This document shows, in pieces, positions 5,491 to 13,659 of a DNA stretch of 64,000 bases. Each line of letters opens with the position of its first letter. The first letter of the stretch is position 1. The notes below the pieces were generated by a model. That model made no database searches, had not been told where the DNA came from, and saw only the letters and a program-made list of their open reading frames with translations. The translations under genes and the position numbers were made by a program. Source of the DNA: Sphingomonas sp. LY54 (GTDB taxonomy: Bacteria; Pseudomonadota; Alphaproteobacteria; Sphingomonadales; Sphingomonadaceae); contig NZ_CP141588.1 in assembly GCF_035594035.1 (NCBI RefSeq), positions 558,001-622,000 of the forward strand, in the 5' to 3' direction.

Positions 5491-6077
5491 GCCTGATCCC
5501 GATCCCCGACGGCGAGGTCGGCGCGGTCGTCACCTATCTCGAGATGACCGAGCGGCCGAAGCCGCGGCCGCTGCCGCCCTCGCCGCTGCGGCTGCGGCCG
5601 TGGCGCGCCGTCGATCCGGCCAAGTACCGCACCTTGTTCGCGCGAGTCGGGGGGCCCTGGCTCTGGTATTCGCGGCTGGCGATGGGCGACGCGCAGCTCG
5701 CCGCGCGGATGGGCGAGGTGATCGCGGTCGAGGATGCGGCCGGGATCGAGGTCGGGATCATCGAGCTCGATTTCCGCACGCCCGGCGAATGTCTGATCGC
5801 CTTTCTGGGCCTCGTCCCCGAGCTCGCCGGCAAGGGCCACGGCCAGTGGCTGTTCGCGCAGGTGATGATGCTCGCCTGGCGCAAGAGCGTCGAGCGGGTG
5901 CACGTCAACACCTGCACGCTCGACCATCCCGCCGCGCTCAAGGCCTATTTGAAGGCCGGCTTCCGCGCCTACCGGCGCGCGTTCGAAAGCTTCCCCGATC
6001 CGCGCCTCGCCGGACTGCTGCCGGCCGAGGCCGCGCCTCAGATCCCCTTGGTCTCGCCCGGCGCCAGCGCCCGGTAG
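5487..6077 (+). CDS. GNAT family N-acetyltransferase (196 aa)
   Basis: GCN5-related acetyltransferase. The acetyl-CoA binding motif A is visible as LVPELAGKGHGQWLF (about residues 110-124), preceded by the beta strand EVGIIELDFRTPGECLIAFLG and followed by VHVNTCTLDHPAALKAYLKAGFRAY, the usual motif B region. A Pro-rich linker (RPKPRPLPPSPLRL) precedes the domain. It matches a sphingomonad GNAT subgroup that I recall next to hemF; a hemF remnant is fused to its start here. Substrate unknown. The start ATG overlaps an upstream TGA. Its last 40 bases overlap the 3' end of the convergent membrane-protein gene. Confidence 0.88.
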   Translation: MSLIPIPDGEVGAVVTYLEMTERPKPRPLPPSPLRLRPWRAVDPAKYRTLFARVGGPWLWYSRLAMGDAQLAARMGEVIAVEDAAGIEVGIIELDFRTPGECLIAFLGLVPELAGKGHGQWLFAQVMMLAWRKSVERVHVNTCTLDHPAALKAYLKAGFRAYRRAFESFPDPRLAGLLPAEAAPQIPLVSPGASAR

Positions 6078-6763
6078 AGCGAAGCGAACAGGACGATCAG
6101 CACGGTCGAGAGCACGGCGCTGGTCAGCGAGTTCAGGATCAGCACCAGCAGGTCGCCGACCTTGCCCGGGCTGATCAGGCGCAGGATCGAGCCGAGCACG
6201 GCCGAGATAGCGATGCTGATGATGAAGCCGGTCAGCGCGATGATCAGCACCAGCAGGAAGATCGCCCAGCCCTTGCCCTTGCTGAGCTGCCAGCAGCGGG
6301 CCAGCGCGCGCAGCGGGCCCCAGCGCTCGGCGACGACGACCGGGCCGAGCATAGCGAAGCGGCCGAACACGTAGAAGCCGGGCACGATCAGGAAGATGCT
6401 GGCGAGGCCGACCGCCGCGCCGGACAGCATCGTCGCGACGAAATAAGCGGGCAGGATCGGCAGCGCCGCGGCGATCGCGCCGCCGACGGTGCGGTCGCCG
6501 CCGTCGAGCAAGAGCAGCAGGATCGCGATCGCGCCGACCATGTTGACGATATTGGCGAGCAGCAGCCAGTGCCAGTTCTCGCCGACATAGGCGATCATCG
6601 CCGCCAGCGCCTCGCCCGCTTCCGCGGTGGGCTGGGGAATGAAGTGGCCGACCAGCAGGGCCGGCAGGAACAGGAACACGCCGGCGATGGCGAGCACCAA
6701 AGCGCTGTTGGCGCGCAGCATCGCCACCGTGTCGTCCCAAACCGCGCTGTAGGAGAATTTCAT
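6038..6763 (-). CDS. Integral membrane protein, GDPD membrane-domain-like (241 aa)
   Basis: Starts [17 protein letters not shown] with ATG 6763, preceded by a stretch that is not coding. Six hydrophobic segments are visible: [97 protein letters not shown], and a C-terminal pair. The amphipathic start and the [10 protein letters not shown]...[17 protein letters not shown] block are typical of the membrane domain also found N-terminal to glycerophosphodiester phosphodiesterases, here without the enzyme domain. It shares 40 bases with the end of the convergent GNAT gene. Probably an inner-membrane protein of unknown role. Confidence 0.8.
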   Translation of the reverse strand: MKFSYSAVWDDTVAMLRANSALVLAIAGVFLFLPALLVGHFIPQPTAEAGEALAAMIAYVGENWHWLLLANIVNMVGAIAILLLLLDGGDRTVGGAIAAALPILPAYFVATMLSGAAVGLASIFLIVPGFYVFGRFAMLGPVVVAERWGPLRALARCWQLSKGKGWAIFLLVLIIALTGFIISIAISAVLGSILRLISPGKVGDLLVLILNSLTSAVLSTVLIVLFASLYRALAPGETKGI

Positions 6764-6866
6764 GCCGTGCCGCTTTCTGTTCGTCGGCGCAGCCATAGCC
6801 GCGCCGCCGCGCCGCTTACAAGCAAGGCTTGAACGAAAGCGCGCGATGCGGAAGAGAGCGGCGGCG

Positions 6867-7580
6867 ATGCCGCAACCCGATCCCCCCGCCGCCCCTGCCC
6901 CTGGTGGCTCCGGCCCCGCTGGCCCCGCTGCCGCGGTCGAATGGCGCTTCACGCCCGGCCTTACACCCTATCCCGAGGCGCTCGCCGAGATGGAGGCGCG
7001 CGCGGCGGCGATCCAGCGCGGCGAGGCGGCCGAATTGATCTGGCTGCTCGAGCATCCGCCGCTCTACACCGCCGGCACCAGCGCCGATCCGGCCGAATTG
7101 TTCAACCCGCAAGGCTTCCCGGTGTTCGATGCCGGGCGCGGCGGCCGCTACACCTATCACGGCCCGGGCCAGCGCATCGGCTATGTGCTGCTCGACTTGG
7201 GTCGGCGCGGCCGCGACGTGCGCGCCTTCGTCCATGCGCTCGAGGGCTGGGTGATCGCCGCGCTTGGCGAGCTCGGGGTCGCGGCGCACCGCGCGCCGGG
7301 CCGGATCGGCATCTGGGTGGACCAGGGCGAGACCGAAGCGAAGGTCGGCGCGATCGGAGTAAGGGTGCGGCGCTGGGTCACGATGCACGGCTTCTCGGTT
7401 AACATAAGTCCGGAACTTTCCCACTTCTCAGGCATAGTGCCTTGCGGTATTGCTGAGTTTCCAGTGACCAGCCTCGACGAGATGGGAGTGGCGAACGCGC
7501 AACGACGTTTCGATCTGGCACTGAGACAGGGGCTTGACGATTTTCTATTCTCTCTCGGGGGGAGAGTAACCAAGGCTTGA
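6867..7580 (+). CDS. lipB: Lipoyl(octanoyl) transferase LipB
   Basis: Transfers octanoate from acyl carrier protein to the lipoyl domains of 2-oxoacid dehydrogenases and the glycine cleavage H protein; cytosolic. Family signatures are [21 protein letters not shown], the conserved Lys in [23 protein letters not shown] and the catalytic Cys in PCGI. ATG 6867 is chosen over upstream ATGs because GGAAGAGAG lies about 8 bases before it; the resulting N-terminus has a Pro/Ala-rich lead (about residues 1-20). After about 7395 the composition changes: GC drops visibly and codons such as ATA, AGT and CTA appear, although the protein motifs stay normal. LipA is not in the window. Confidence 0.93.
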   Translation: MPQPDPPAAPAPGGSGPAGPAAAVEWRFTPGLTPYPEALAEMEARAAAIQRGEAAELIWLLEHPPLYTAGTSADPAELFNPQGFPVFDAGRGGRYTYHGPGQRIGYVLLDLGRRGRDVRAFVHALEGWVIAALGELGVAAHRAPGRIGIWVDQGETEAKVGAIGVRVRRWVTMHGFSVNISPELSHFSGIVPCGIAEFPVTSLDEMGVANAQRRFDLALRQGLDDFLFSLGGRVTKA

Positions 7581-7667
7581 GAGCCTTAAACTTTCCGATT
7601 AATGTGCAGCCTGATTTGGCAAGAAGGGGCCTACCCCGTCCAAATCTTCTATCTAGGGAGTTTCTAA

Positions 7668-7964
7668 ATGCGTGACCTTCTCAAGACTGTGATGACCTCG
7701 TCGATGGTCGCCGGTGCGGCTCTCCTCGTTGCGGCTTGCGGCGGCGGCGAAAACGCCGAAGTCAACAACACCGCCGACGCGAACCTGACCATGGACACCA
7801 CGCTCGACGGCACCACCAACGACGTCACCGCGGTCGACGCCGGCACCGGTGCCGATGCCAACATGGCGCTCGACGCCAACATGACGATGGACGCCAACAT
7901 GGCGAACACCACCGACATGAACATGTCGAACACCACCGACGCGAACATGACCAACGGAATGTAA
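7668..7964 (+). CDS. Asn/Asp/Met-rich low-complexity lipoprotein (98 aa)
   Basis: The N-terminus (MRDLLKTVMTSSMVAGAALLVAAC) has a clear lipobox LVAAC, followed by GGG. The mature part is nearly all Asn, Asp, Thr, Ala and Met, with imperfect repeats of the unit DANM (ANMALDANMTMDANMANT). No charged helix or globular domain is evident, so it is probably a disordered lipid-anchored protein. GGGAG lies 7 bases before the ATG. A strong hairpin terminator follows at 7993. Its function is unknown; a structural or metal-binding role for the regular Met/Asp/Asn spacing is speculation. Confidence 0.85.
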   Translation: MRDLLKTVMTSSMVAGAALLVAACGGGENAEVNNTADANLTMDTTLDGTTNDVTAVDAGTGADANMALDANMTMDANMANTTDMNMSNTTDANMTNGM

Positions 7965-7992
7965 TTTCCGGACCGTCATTTTCGGTTCGAAC

Positions 7993-8022
7993 GGGCCGTC
8001 CGGCATTGCCGGGCGGCCTTTT
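7993..8022 (+). terminator. Intrinsic terminator
   Basis: GGGCCGTCCGGC, loop ATT, GCCGGGCGGCC, followed by TTTTC. It ends the transcript of the Asn-rich lipoprotein gene. Confidence 0.85.
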
Positions 8023-8168
8023 CATTGCCTCCATCCAGCGATCCCAGCCAAGCCGTGCGATTACGACGGTGAAAAAACATGTTGAATCTGGATTGCTTAG
8101 AGGGCTGCGTTAATCATAGGGACAGGGGAAACGCCGGACAGTGGCGTGGTGCTTAGAGGGGTCGTGAG

Positions 8169-8843
8169 ATGTCAGGTTTGTTGAACAAAGCGCTTCGAGC
8201 CACCGCGCTCGCGGCGGCGGCGTGGACGGCGATCGCGGCGCCGACGGCCGCTTCGGCGCAATTGTTCGTCACCACGCCCAATTTCGCGCGAGGCCCCGTC
8301 GAGGGCAGCGATCCGCTGGTCGGGCTGCCGATCCCGGGCGCGACCGCCGCCGAATATCGCGCTCACCTGCTCTGGAACATGCGCGCCGGCCTCAACGTCG
8401 CTGCGCTGCAATGCCAGTTCTCCCCGTATCTGCGCGCGGTCGACAATTATAACGGTATCCTCGCCCATCACGGCAAGGAACTGGCCGAGGCCTATGCCAC
8501 GGTGAACGGCTATTTCAAGCGCACCCGCGGCGCCGCGCAGGGCCAGAAGGCGTTCGACGATTACACGACCATCACCTACAACAATTTCTCGACGCTGCAG
8601 GCGATGTACGGCTTCTGCCAGGTCGCGGCCGACATCGCCAAGGAAGCGCTGACCCGCCCCAAGGGCGATCTCCACCTCACCGCCCAGAGCCGCATGCGGG
8701 AACTGCGCAGCAGCCTGGTGCCGGCCTATGACCGCACCGCCGTCTATAATCCCTATCTGATCGCGATGCCGGTGATGCCGCGGCTCGAGGATTCGTGCTG
8801 GGACCGCAAGGGCAACCTCAAGCGCAAGTGCGCGATCGTCTGA
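8169..8843 (+). CDS. Exported conserved hypothetical protein (224 aa)
   Basis: A signal peptide (about residues 1-30, ending AASA) is followed by a mature domain rich in aromatic and small residues. It contains two Cys in the middle (ALQCQF, YGFCQV) and two near the end (EDSCWD, KRKCAIV), which could form two disulfides. The segment LLWNMRAGLNVAALQCQFSP and the later YNNFSTLQAMYGFCQVA look helical. I recall similar exported proteins in sphingomonads only as hypotheticals. Promoter elements are not certain; a 146-bp gap follows the terminator of the previous gene. Function unknown. Confidence 0.8.
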   Translation: MSGLLNKALRATALAAAAWTAIAAPTAASAQLFVTTPNFARGPVEGSDPLVGLPIPGATAAEYRAHLLWNMRAGLNVAALQCQFSPYLRAVDNYNGILAHHGKELAEAYATVNGYFKRTRGAAQGQKAFDDYTTITYNNFSTLQAMYGFCQVAADIAKEALTRPKGDLHLTAQSRMRELRSSLVPAYDRTAVYNPYLIAMPVMPRLEDSCWDRKGNLKRKCAIV

Positions 8844-8861
8844 GCGCCGCCACCCTGGCGA

Positions 8862-9488
8862 TCAGGGCAGGCCGAGCAGCTTGTGCGCCTGGAGGCTGAG
8901 CTTCCAGCGCGGATTGGCCATCACGAAATCGATTGCCGCCTGCTGCGCGGCCGCAGCCTCGGCGCAGTCCATCGGCTGCACGAGGAAATGATCGAACGAC
9001 CAGGTCGCGATCTCGGCCGGGTCGACGCCCGCCTGCGGCCAGACCAGTTTGAGCTCGTTGCCGCGGCGCTGGACGACTTCGGCCGTCCCCTTGGGGCTGA
9101 CGCAGATCCAGTCGATCCCGTCAGGCGCGGGCAGCGTGCCGTTGGTCTCGACCGCAATCTCGAACGCGCGCGCATGGAGCGCCTCGATCAAAGCGGCGTC
9201 GAGCTGCAGCAAGGGCTCGCCGCCGGTAATGACGACGAGCCGGCGCACGCTCTCGCCCCACAGCGCCGCCACCCTGTCGGCGAGCGCGGCGGCCCCGTAG
9301 CGGCCGCCATTCTCGCCATCCATGCCGACGAAATCGGTGTCGCAGAAATTGCACTGCGCGCTCGCCCGGTCCTGCTCGCGCCCCGTCCAGAGGTTGCAGC
9401 CGGAGAAGCGCAGGAAGACGGCGCGGCGCCCGGCCTGCATGCCTTCGCCCTGCAGCGTCAGGAAGATTTCCTTGACCGCATAGCTCAT
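8862..9488 (-). CDS. queE: 7-carboxy-7-deazaguanine synthase QueE
   Basis: Radical SAM enzyme converting 6-carboxytetrahydropterin to 7-carboxy-7-deazaguanine in the preQ0/queuosine pathway. The start [16 protein letters not shown] is the family N-terminus. The cluster motif reads C-x14-C-x2-C (GCNLW...CNFCDTD), the expanded variant rather than the classical CX3CX2C. Further signatures are the ITGGEPLLQ glycine-rich SAM-binding motif and ETNGT. Its ATG overlaps the queC stop by 4 bases (ATGA), so the two are translationally coupled. Length (208 aa) is normal. queD and queF are not in the window. Confidence 0.95.
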   Translation of the reverse strand: MSYAVKEIFLTLQGEGMQAGRRAVFLRFSGCNLWTGREQDRASAQCNFCDTDFVGMDGENGGRYGAAALADRVAALWGESVRRLVVITGGEPLLQLDAALIEALHARAFEIAVETNGTLPAPDGIDWICVSPKGTAEVVQRRGNELKLVWPQAGVDPAEIATWSFDHFLVQPMDCAEAAAAQQAAIDFVMANPRWKLSLQAHKLLGLP

Positions 9489-10177
9489 GGCTGGACGGCG
9501 TAGACCGTGGGATCGGCCAAGCCCGCCTCGACGAAGCCCTTGCTGCGCAGCCGGCACGCGTCGCACAGGCCGCAATGCACCCCCGCCGGCGTCGGATCAT
9601 AGCACGACCAGCTCAGCCCGGCGTCGATGCCCAGGCGCGCCGCCTCGGCCGCGATGTCGGCCTTGGTGAAATCGAGCAGGGGCGTGTGGATCGTGAACCT
9701 GTCGCCTTCGACCCCGGCCTTGGTGGCGAGATTGGCCATCGTCTCGAACGCCGCGACGAACTCCGGCCGGCAATCGGGATAGCCCGAATAATCGAGCGCG
9801 TTGACGCCGATATAGAGGTCGCGCGCGCCCGCCGCCTCGGCCCAGCCGAGGGCGAGAGACAGGAAGATCGTGTTGCGCGCGGGCACGTAGGTGACCGGGA
9901 TCGCCCCCTCCTCCACCCCGGCCTTCGGCACGTCGATGTCGGCGGTCAGCGCCGATCCGCCGAAGCCGCGCAGGTCGAGCGGCAGGACGATGTGGCGCTC
10001 GGCGCCGAACTCGGCCGCGATGCGCCGCGCCGCGTCGATCTCGACGCGATGGCGCTGGTTGTAGTCGACGGTGAGTGCGAGCAGCCGGTAGCCCCGTTCG
10101 CGCGCGATCGCGGCACAGGTCATGGAGTCCAGTCCGCCCGAGAGCAGGACGACGGCAAGTGGAGAATGTTCGGACAT
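9485..10177 (-). CDS. queC: 7-cyano-7-deazaguanine synthase QueC
   Basis: ATP-dependent enzyme that converts carboxydeazaguanine to preQ0, the step after QueE. It has the PP-loop SGGLDS near residue 14, the substrate-binding segment [18 protein letters not shown], and the C-terminal zinc site C-x(n)-C-x2-C-x2-C ([23 protein letters not shown]). The start [15 protein letters not shown] is the natural one; upstream in-frame sequence lacks a protein pattern. It forms a two-gene operon with queE. 230 aa is the usual length. Confidence 0.95.
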   Translation of the reverse strand: MSEHSPLAVVLLSGGLDSMTCAAIARERGYRLLALTVDYNQRHRVEIDAARRIAAEFGAERHIVLPLDLRGFGGSALTADIDVPKAGVEEGAIPVTYVPARNTIFLSLALGWAEAAGARDLYIGVNALDYSGYPDCRPEFVAAFETMANLATKAGVEGDRFTIHTPLLDFTKADIAAEAARLGIDAGLSWSCYDPTPAGVHCGLCDACRLRSKGFVEAGLADPTVYAVQP

Positions 10178-10275
10178 GGGAAGCGGCGATCTAGGCTTCC
10201 CGGCGGGCTTTCGCAAGCACGGCACCAAAGAGCGGGCCGCCTGTCGGCGGCCCAGGTGGGGCTTGAGCCCTAGGG

Positions 10276-10301
10276 AGGAAAGCGTGCCCAACTCGGCACG
10301 C
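10276..10301 (-). terminator. Possible terminator downstream of the 10335-10775 gene
   Basis: On the minus strand GCGTGCC, a 6-base loop and GGCACGC are followed by TTTCC. The U-run is short, so termination may be partial; it separates this gene from queC. Confidence 0.4.
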
Positions 10302-10334
10302 CCTCCTTATACGCCGAACTTGCTAAACGAAGTC

Positions 10335-10775
10335 TTAACGCGCGCCGCCGCGGCGGGCGGCTTGGCAGGCGCCGGTCCGCCGCGCCTCGAGGCGGTAGGC
10401 GAACGGGGCGTTGTCCGAGATGCCCTGGGTGTCGATCTGCGCCAGCCGCGGCGTCTCGACGCGCAGCGACGTGCGGCCGAAGCCGTTGGCCGGGCAGGTA
10501 TAATGGACCGTCGCGGCCTTGGCGTCGTTGGACAGGACCATGCGCGAGCAGGGCGAATTGCGGTGCTGGACCTGCATCAGCATGTTTGGATCGGCGATGC
10601 AGATCGACTGTGCCGGCGCCCCGGCATTGTCGAGGTCGCGCAACTGCCACAGCCCGGGCTCCAGCCGCGACAAGGCGGTCAGCTTCGACGCCTGCGTCCA
10701 GGCGGCGGGCGTCACCAGGGCGGCTGCCCCGAGCGCGACGAGCGCCCGGCACAATGCGCCGTTCAACCGTGCCAT
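10335..10775 (-). CDS. Exported DUF3617-like protein (146 aa)
   Basis: Signal peptide at residues 1-28 (ALVALGAAALVTPAAW). The mature part opens with LSRLEPGLWQLRD, the G-x-W-pattern typical of DUF3617 periplasmic proteins. Four Cys follow in the mature part (SICIAD, SPCSRM, HYTCPANG, TGACQAA), fitting two disulfides, and the central segment looks beta-rich. Family function is unknown. Stop TAA at 10335; the C-terminal tail is Arg-rich. It is transcribed alone on the minus strand, with a weak hairpin after it. Confidence 0.75.
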   Translation of the reverse strand: MARLNGALCRALVALGAAALVTPAAWTQASKLTALSRLEPGLWQLRDLDNAGAPAQSICIADPNMLMQVQHRNSPCSRMVLSNDAKAATVHYTCPANGFGRTSLRVETPRLAQIDTQGISDNAPFAYRLEARRTGACQAARRGGAR

Positions 10776-10907
10776 ATGGCCACTCCAAAACTGAGCAGGA
10801 GGCCCCCGCCCCTGCCGTGAACGCGGCGAGCCCCCTGCCGCGAATGGAGGCTCCTTAACAGATGTTCAGATTGAAATCGACTTAACGTTTTGCGCGGCAG
10901 GCCCCGG

Positions 10908-11831
10908 TCAGACGCTCAAGTCGCTGCTGGATATGGGAAATACGCGGCTGCAAAATTCGCAGTCGACGCTGATGAAGCCGTCCTGGTCGGCCATGTCGCG
11001 CCGCTCGTCCTCGCCGAATCGCGCGATCACGTCGCGAATATATTCGAAGTTGCAGCGGCAGCCCTTGCTGAGCGGGACCGCCGAGAGGACGCGGATCTCC
11101 TCCTCCTCGTGGAACAGGCGCCAGAGGATGTCGGCGAGCGGCAGATCGCGGTCGAACAATTCGCTGCCCTTGATCGTCTGGGCGAGCGCATGGACATGCT
11201 CCCACTCCGGATGGTCGAGGCGCGTGTGAAGCCGTTCGCGTCCTTCCTCGCCGTCGGGCAGATGCTGGACGAGGATGCCGCCGGCGATATGGCCGGTGTC
11301 GTTGACCGCCAGCCGGACGAGGCTCGGAATCTGCTCGGACTGGCAGAAATAGCTTTCGGCCGCCTCGGCGATCGAATTGCCCTCCAACGGCACGATGCCC
11401 TGATAGCGTTCCTTGCTGAGCGGCTGATCGAATGTGATCGCGAGATAGCCCTTGCCGAACAGGCTGCGCAAAGTCGGCAGCGCGCCCGGCTCGGCCAGCA
11501 ATCGCTCGCGATCGAACCGCACATAGCCGCGCAGCTCGCCGCCCTTATAGTCGCAGACGAGCAGGTCGATGATGCCGGCCTCCGTCTGCGCCTGCACCGT
11601 CAACTGCCCTTCGACCTCCTTCAGCATCGCGCCCAGCAGGGCGGTGAGCGTCAGCGCCTCGGACAGGATGCGCGCGATCGGGGCCGGATAATCGTGCGCC
11701 GACAAGATCTCGTCGAGCAAAGGCCCGAGCCGCACGACGCGGCCGCGGGCATGGCGAGCGGGTATCGTGAAACCGACCGCCTCGTCGAGATTGGCGGTCA
11801 GCGCCGCGTCACTGAAATGTTCTGAGGACAT
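10908..11831 (-). CDS. hslO: Redox-regulated chaperone Hsp33
   Basis: Cytosolic holdase activated by oxidation of its zinc-bound Cys. The N-terminal domain includes ARHARGRVVRLGPLLDEIL and IDLLVCDYKGGELRGYVRFD. The C-terminal zinc switch has the expected four Cys as CxC (GCRCNFEYI) and CxxC (DCEFC) about 30 residues later. Length is 307 aa. It follows argD by 50 bases on the same strand. In many alphaproteobacteria the order is argD-argF-hslO; argF is missing here. Confidence 0.95.
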   Translation of the reverse strand: MSSEHFSDAALTANLDEAVGFTIPARHARGRVVRLGPLLDEILSAHDYPAPIARILSEALTLTALLGAMLKEVEGQLTVQAQTEAGIIDLLVCDYKGGELRGYVRFDRERLLAEPGALPTLRSLFGKGYLAITFDQPLSKERYQGIVPLEGNSIAEAAESYFCQSEQIPSLVRLAVNDTGHIAGGILVQHLPDGEEGRERLHTRLDHPEWEHVHALAQTIKGSELFDRDLPLADILWRLFHEEEEIRVLSAVPLSKGCRCNFEYIRDVIARFGEDERRDMADQDGFISVDCEFCSRVFPISSSDLSV

Positions 11832-11881
11832 GATCTTGGATGTAGGGAACGCCGCAAGCCTTTGCAGTATCCCCCCGGCCC

Positions 11882-13072
11882 TCAGGCCGCGGCCTGGGGC
11901 ATGTCATACTGGCGCGCCGCGGCGGACAGCTTCTCGACGAACTCGGTGATATGCGCCTCCTCGATCGTCAGCGGCGGCAGCACGCGCATCACATTGTCGC
12001 CGGCGGCGACGGCGAGCAGGCCGTGGTCGCGCAGATAGGTGACGAAGGCGCGGCTGTCGGTCTTCATCTTGAGGCCGAGCATCAGGCCAAGGCCGCGCAC
12101 GCCTTCGAACAGATGATCGTGGTTCGGGATCATCTGCTCGAGCGCGCCGCGCAGGCGCTCGCCCATGCGGGTGACGCGATCGAGGAACTCGTCATTGGCG
12201 ACGATGTCGAACACCGCCTGGCCGGCCGCCATGGCGAGCGGGTTGCCGCCATAGGTCGAGCCGTGCGTGCCGATGACCATGCCGCCCGCCGCTTTCTCGG
12301 TGGCGAGGCAGGCGCCCATCGGGAAGCCGCCGCCAATGCCCTTGGCCGAGGCGAGGATATCGGGCTCGATGCCGTAATGTTCGTAGGCGTAGAGCTTGCC
12401 GGTGCGGGCGACCCCGCACTGGACCTCGTCGAACGCCAGCATCAGGTCGTTCTCGTCGCAAATCGCGCGCAGGCCGCGGATGAACTCCTGGCTGGCGGGG
12501 CGGATGCCGCCCTCGCCCTGGACCGGCTCGACGAGGAAACCGGCGGTGTGCTCGTCGACCGCGGCGCGGGCAGCCTCGAGATTGTCGAACTCGACGACCT
12601 TGAAGCCCGGCAGCAGCGGCGCGAAGCCATCGCGGAGCTTCTCCTGGTTTGTCGCGCTGATCGTGCCGAGCGTGCGGCCGTGGAAGGCATTGGCACAGGT
12701 GATGAGGACGTGGCGTTCCGGCGCGCCCTTGGCGTGGTGGTAGCGGCGCGCGGTCTTGATCGCGCACTCGACCGCCTCGGCGCCCGAATTGGTGAAGAAG
12801 ACGGTGTCGGCGAAGGTGAGTTCGGTCAGCCGTTTGGCGAAGGCCTCGCCCTGCGGGCTGCCGTAGAGGTTGGAGACGTGGATCAGGGTCGCTGCCTGAT
12901 CCTGGATCGCCTTGGTGAGATGGGGATGGCCGTGGCCGAGGAGATTGACCGCGATGCCGCTGGCGAAGTCGAGATATTTCTCGCCCTGCTCGCCATAGAG
13001 ATACACGCCCTCGCCGCGCACCGGACGCACGGGCGAACGGGGATAGACGGGCATGAGCGGCGTGATGGTCAT
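11882..13072 (-). CDS. argD: Acetylornithine aminotransferase ArgD
   Basis: PLP-dependent class III aminotransferase in arginine biosynthesis (N-acetylornithine to N-acetylglutamate semialdehyde, reversible); may also serve succinyldiaminopimelate. Starts MTITPLMPVYPRSPVRPVRGEGVYL. Family features are LGHGHPHLTKAI, SGAEAVECAIKTAR, FHGRTLG, the LVEPVQGEGG strand, LAFDEVQCG with the PLP-contacting Asp, and the Schiff-base Lys in ILASAKGIGGGFPMGA. 396 aa is normal. Downstream neighbour is hslO. Confidence 0.95.
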   Translation of the reverse strand: MTITPLMPVYPRSPVRPVRGEGVYLYGEQGEKYLDFASGIAVNLLGHGHPHLTKAIQDQAATLIHVSNLYGSPQGEAFAKRLTELTFADTVFFTNSGAEAVECAIKTARRYHHAKGAPERHVLITCANAFHGRTLGTISATNQEKLRDGFAPLLPGFKVVEFDNLEAARAAVDEHTAGFLVEPVQGEGGIRPASQEFIRGLRAICDENDLMLAFDEVQCGVARTGKLYAYEHYGIEPDILASAKGIGGGFPMGACLATEKAAGGMVIGTHGSTYGGNPLAMAAGQAVFDIVANDEFLDRVTRMGERLRGALEQMIPNHDHLFEGVRGLGLMLGLKMKTDSRAFVTYLRDHGLLAVAAGDNVMRVLPPLTIEEAHITEFVEKLSAAARQYDMPQAAA

Positions 13073-13102
13073 CGGGACACCTCGAAGGCTGTGTGAAGCG
13101 AA

Positions 13103-13127
13103 GAAGGCGACCCCTGGGGCCGCCTTC
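13103..13127 (-). terminator. Terminator after the 13178-13549 gene
   Basis: On the minus strand GAAGGCGGCCCC pairs with GGGGTCGCCTTC with almost no loop, followed by TTCGCTTC. It lies between the exported protein gene and argD. Confidence 0.6.
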
Positions 13128-13177
13128 CCGCGTCTTAGAGATGTGCCCGCCGTCCCGTCAATGACGGGGCCGGCCGA

Positions 13178-13549
13178 TCAGCGGTCCCAGCGGTCGCGAC
13201 GATCGTCCCGGCGATCGTCGCGGCGCTCGAACTGCAGCCGCTGGCGGAGATTCTGGATACGGTTCTGCAGATCATGATGCTCGCGCTGGTTGATGCCGTT
13301 GCGGCGGTAGCGGTCGTAGAGCCGGTCGATCTGCTCGGCCTGGCGCAGGAGGCGGTTGGCTTCGCCCCGCGAGATGCGGTTGCGATCCTCGGCCCGCCGG
13401 ATCCGGTCCGTGATCTGGTCGAGCTGGCGCTCGATGCCTTGGCCGCCGCGATAGTCGCTGCCGCGATCATAGTCGCGATACTGCGCCGTAGCGGGTGCGG
13501 TGACGGCGGCTACCGAAAGGAGAGCCGCAGAAATCAGAAACTTGCGCAT
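13178..13549 (-). CDS. Exported Arg/Asp-rich coiled-coil-like protein (123 aa)
   Basis: The ATG at 13549 follows TGGAGG by 5 bases. Signal peptide ends at ATA or ATAQ (about residue 22). The mature protein is extremely charged: a helical region with RQLDQITDRIRRAEDRNRISRGEANRLLRQ and a second helix NLRQRLQFERR. The tail consists of short repeats of R-R-D-D, ending DRWDR. Similar small periplasmic proteins with helix-loop-helix content are frequent in sphingomonads and have no assigned function. Confidence 0.8.
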   Translation of the reverse strand: MRKFLISAALLSVAAVTAPATAQYRDYDRGSDYRGGQGIERQLDQITDRIRRAEDRNRISRGEANRLLRQAEQIDRLYDRYRRNGINQREHHDLQNRIQNLRQRLQFERRDDRRDDRRDRWDR

Positions 13550-13659
13550 ATTTACCTCCATCGAACCTGTGGTCCTGGAGAGGATTTTACGCCGCCGGCG
13601 CTGCGCGATTGCTGAACGGGGTCGTCAGCGAAGGTTCAGCCCCGAAACGAGGTTTTGGG

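Noticed and set aside
5202..6740. Long minus-strand open frame of about 512 codons across the GNAT and membrane protein genes
   Set aside because: It is Arg/Ala/Gly-rich and out of frame with two well-supported genes on both strands, so it is a high-GC shadow.
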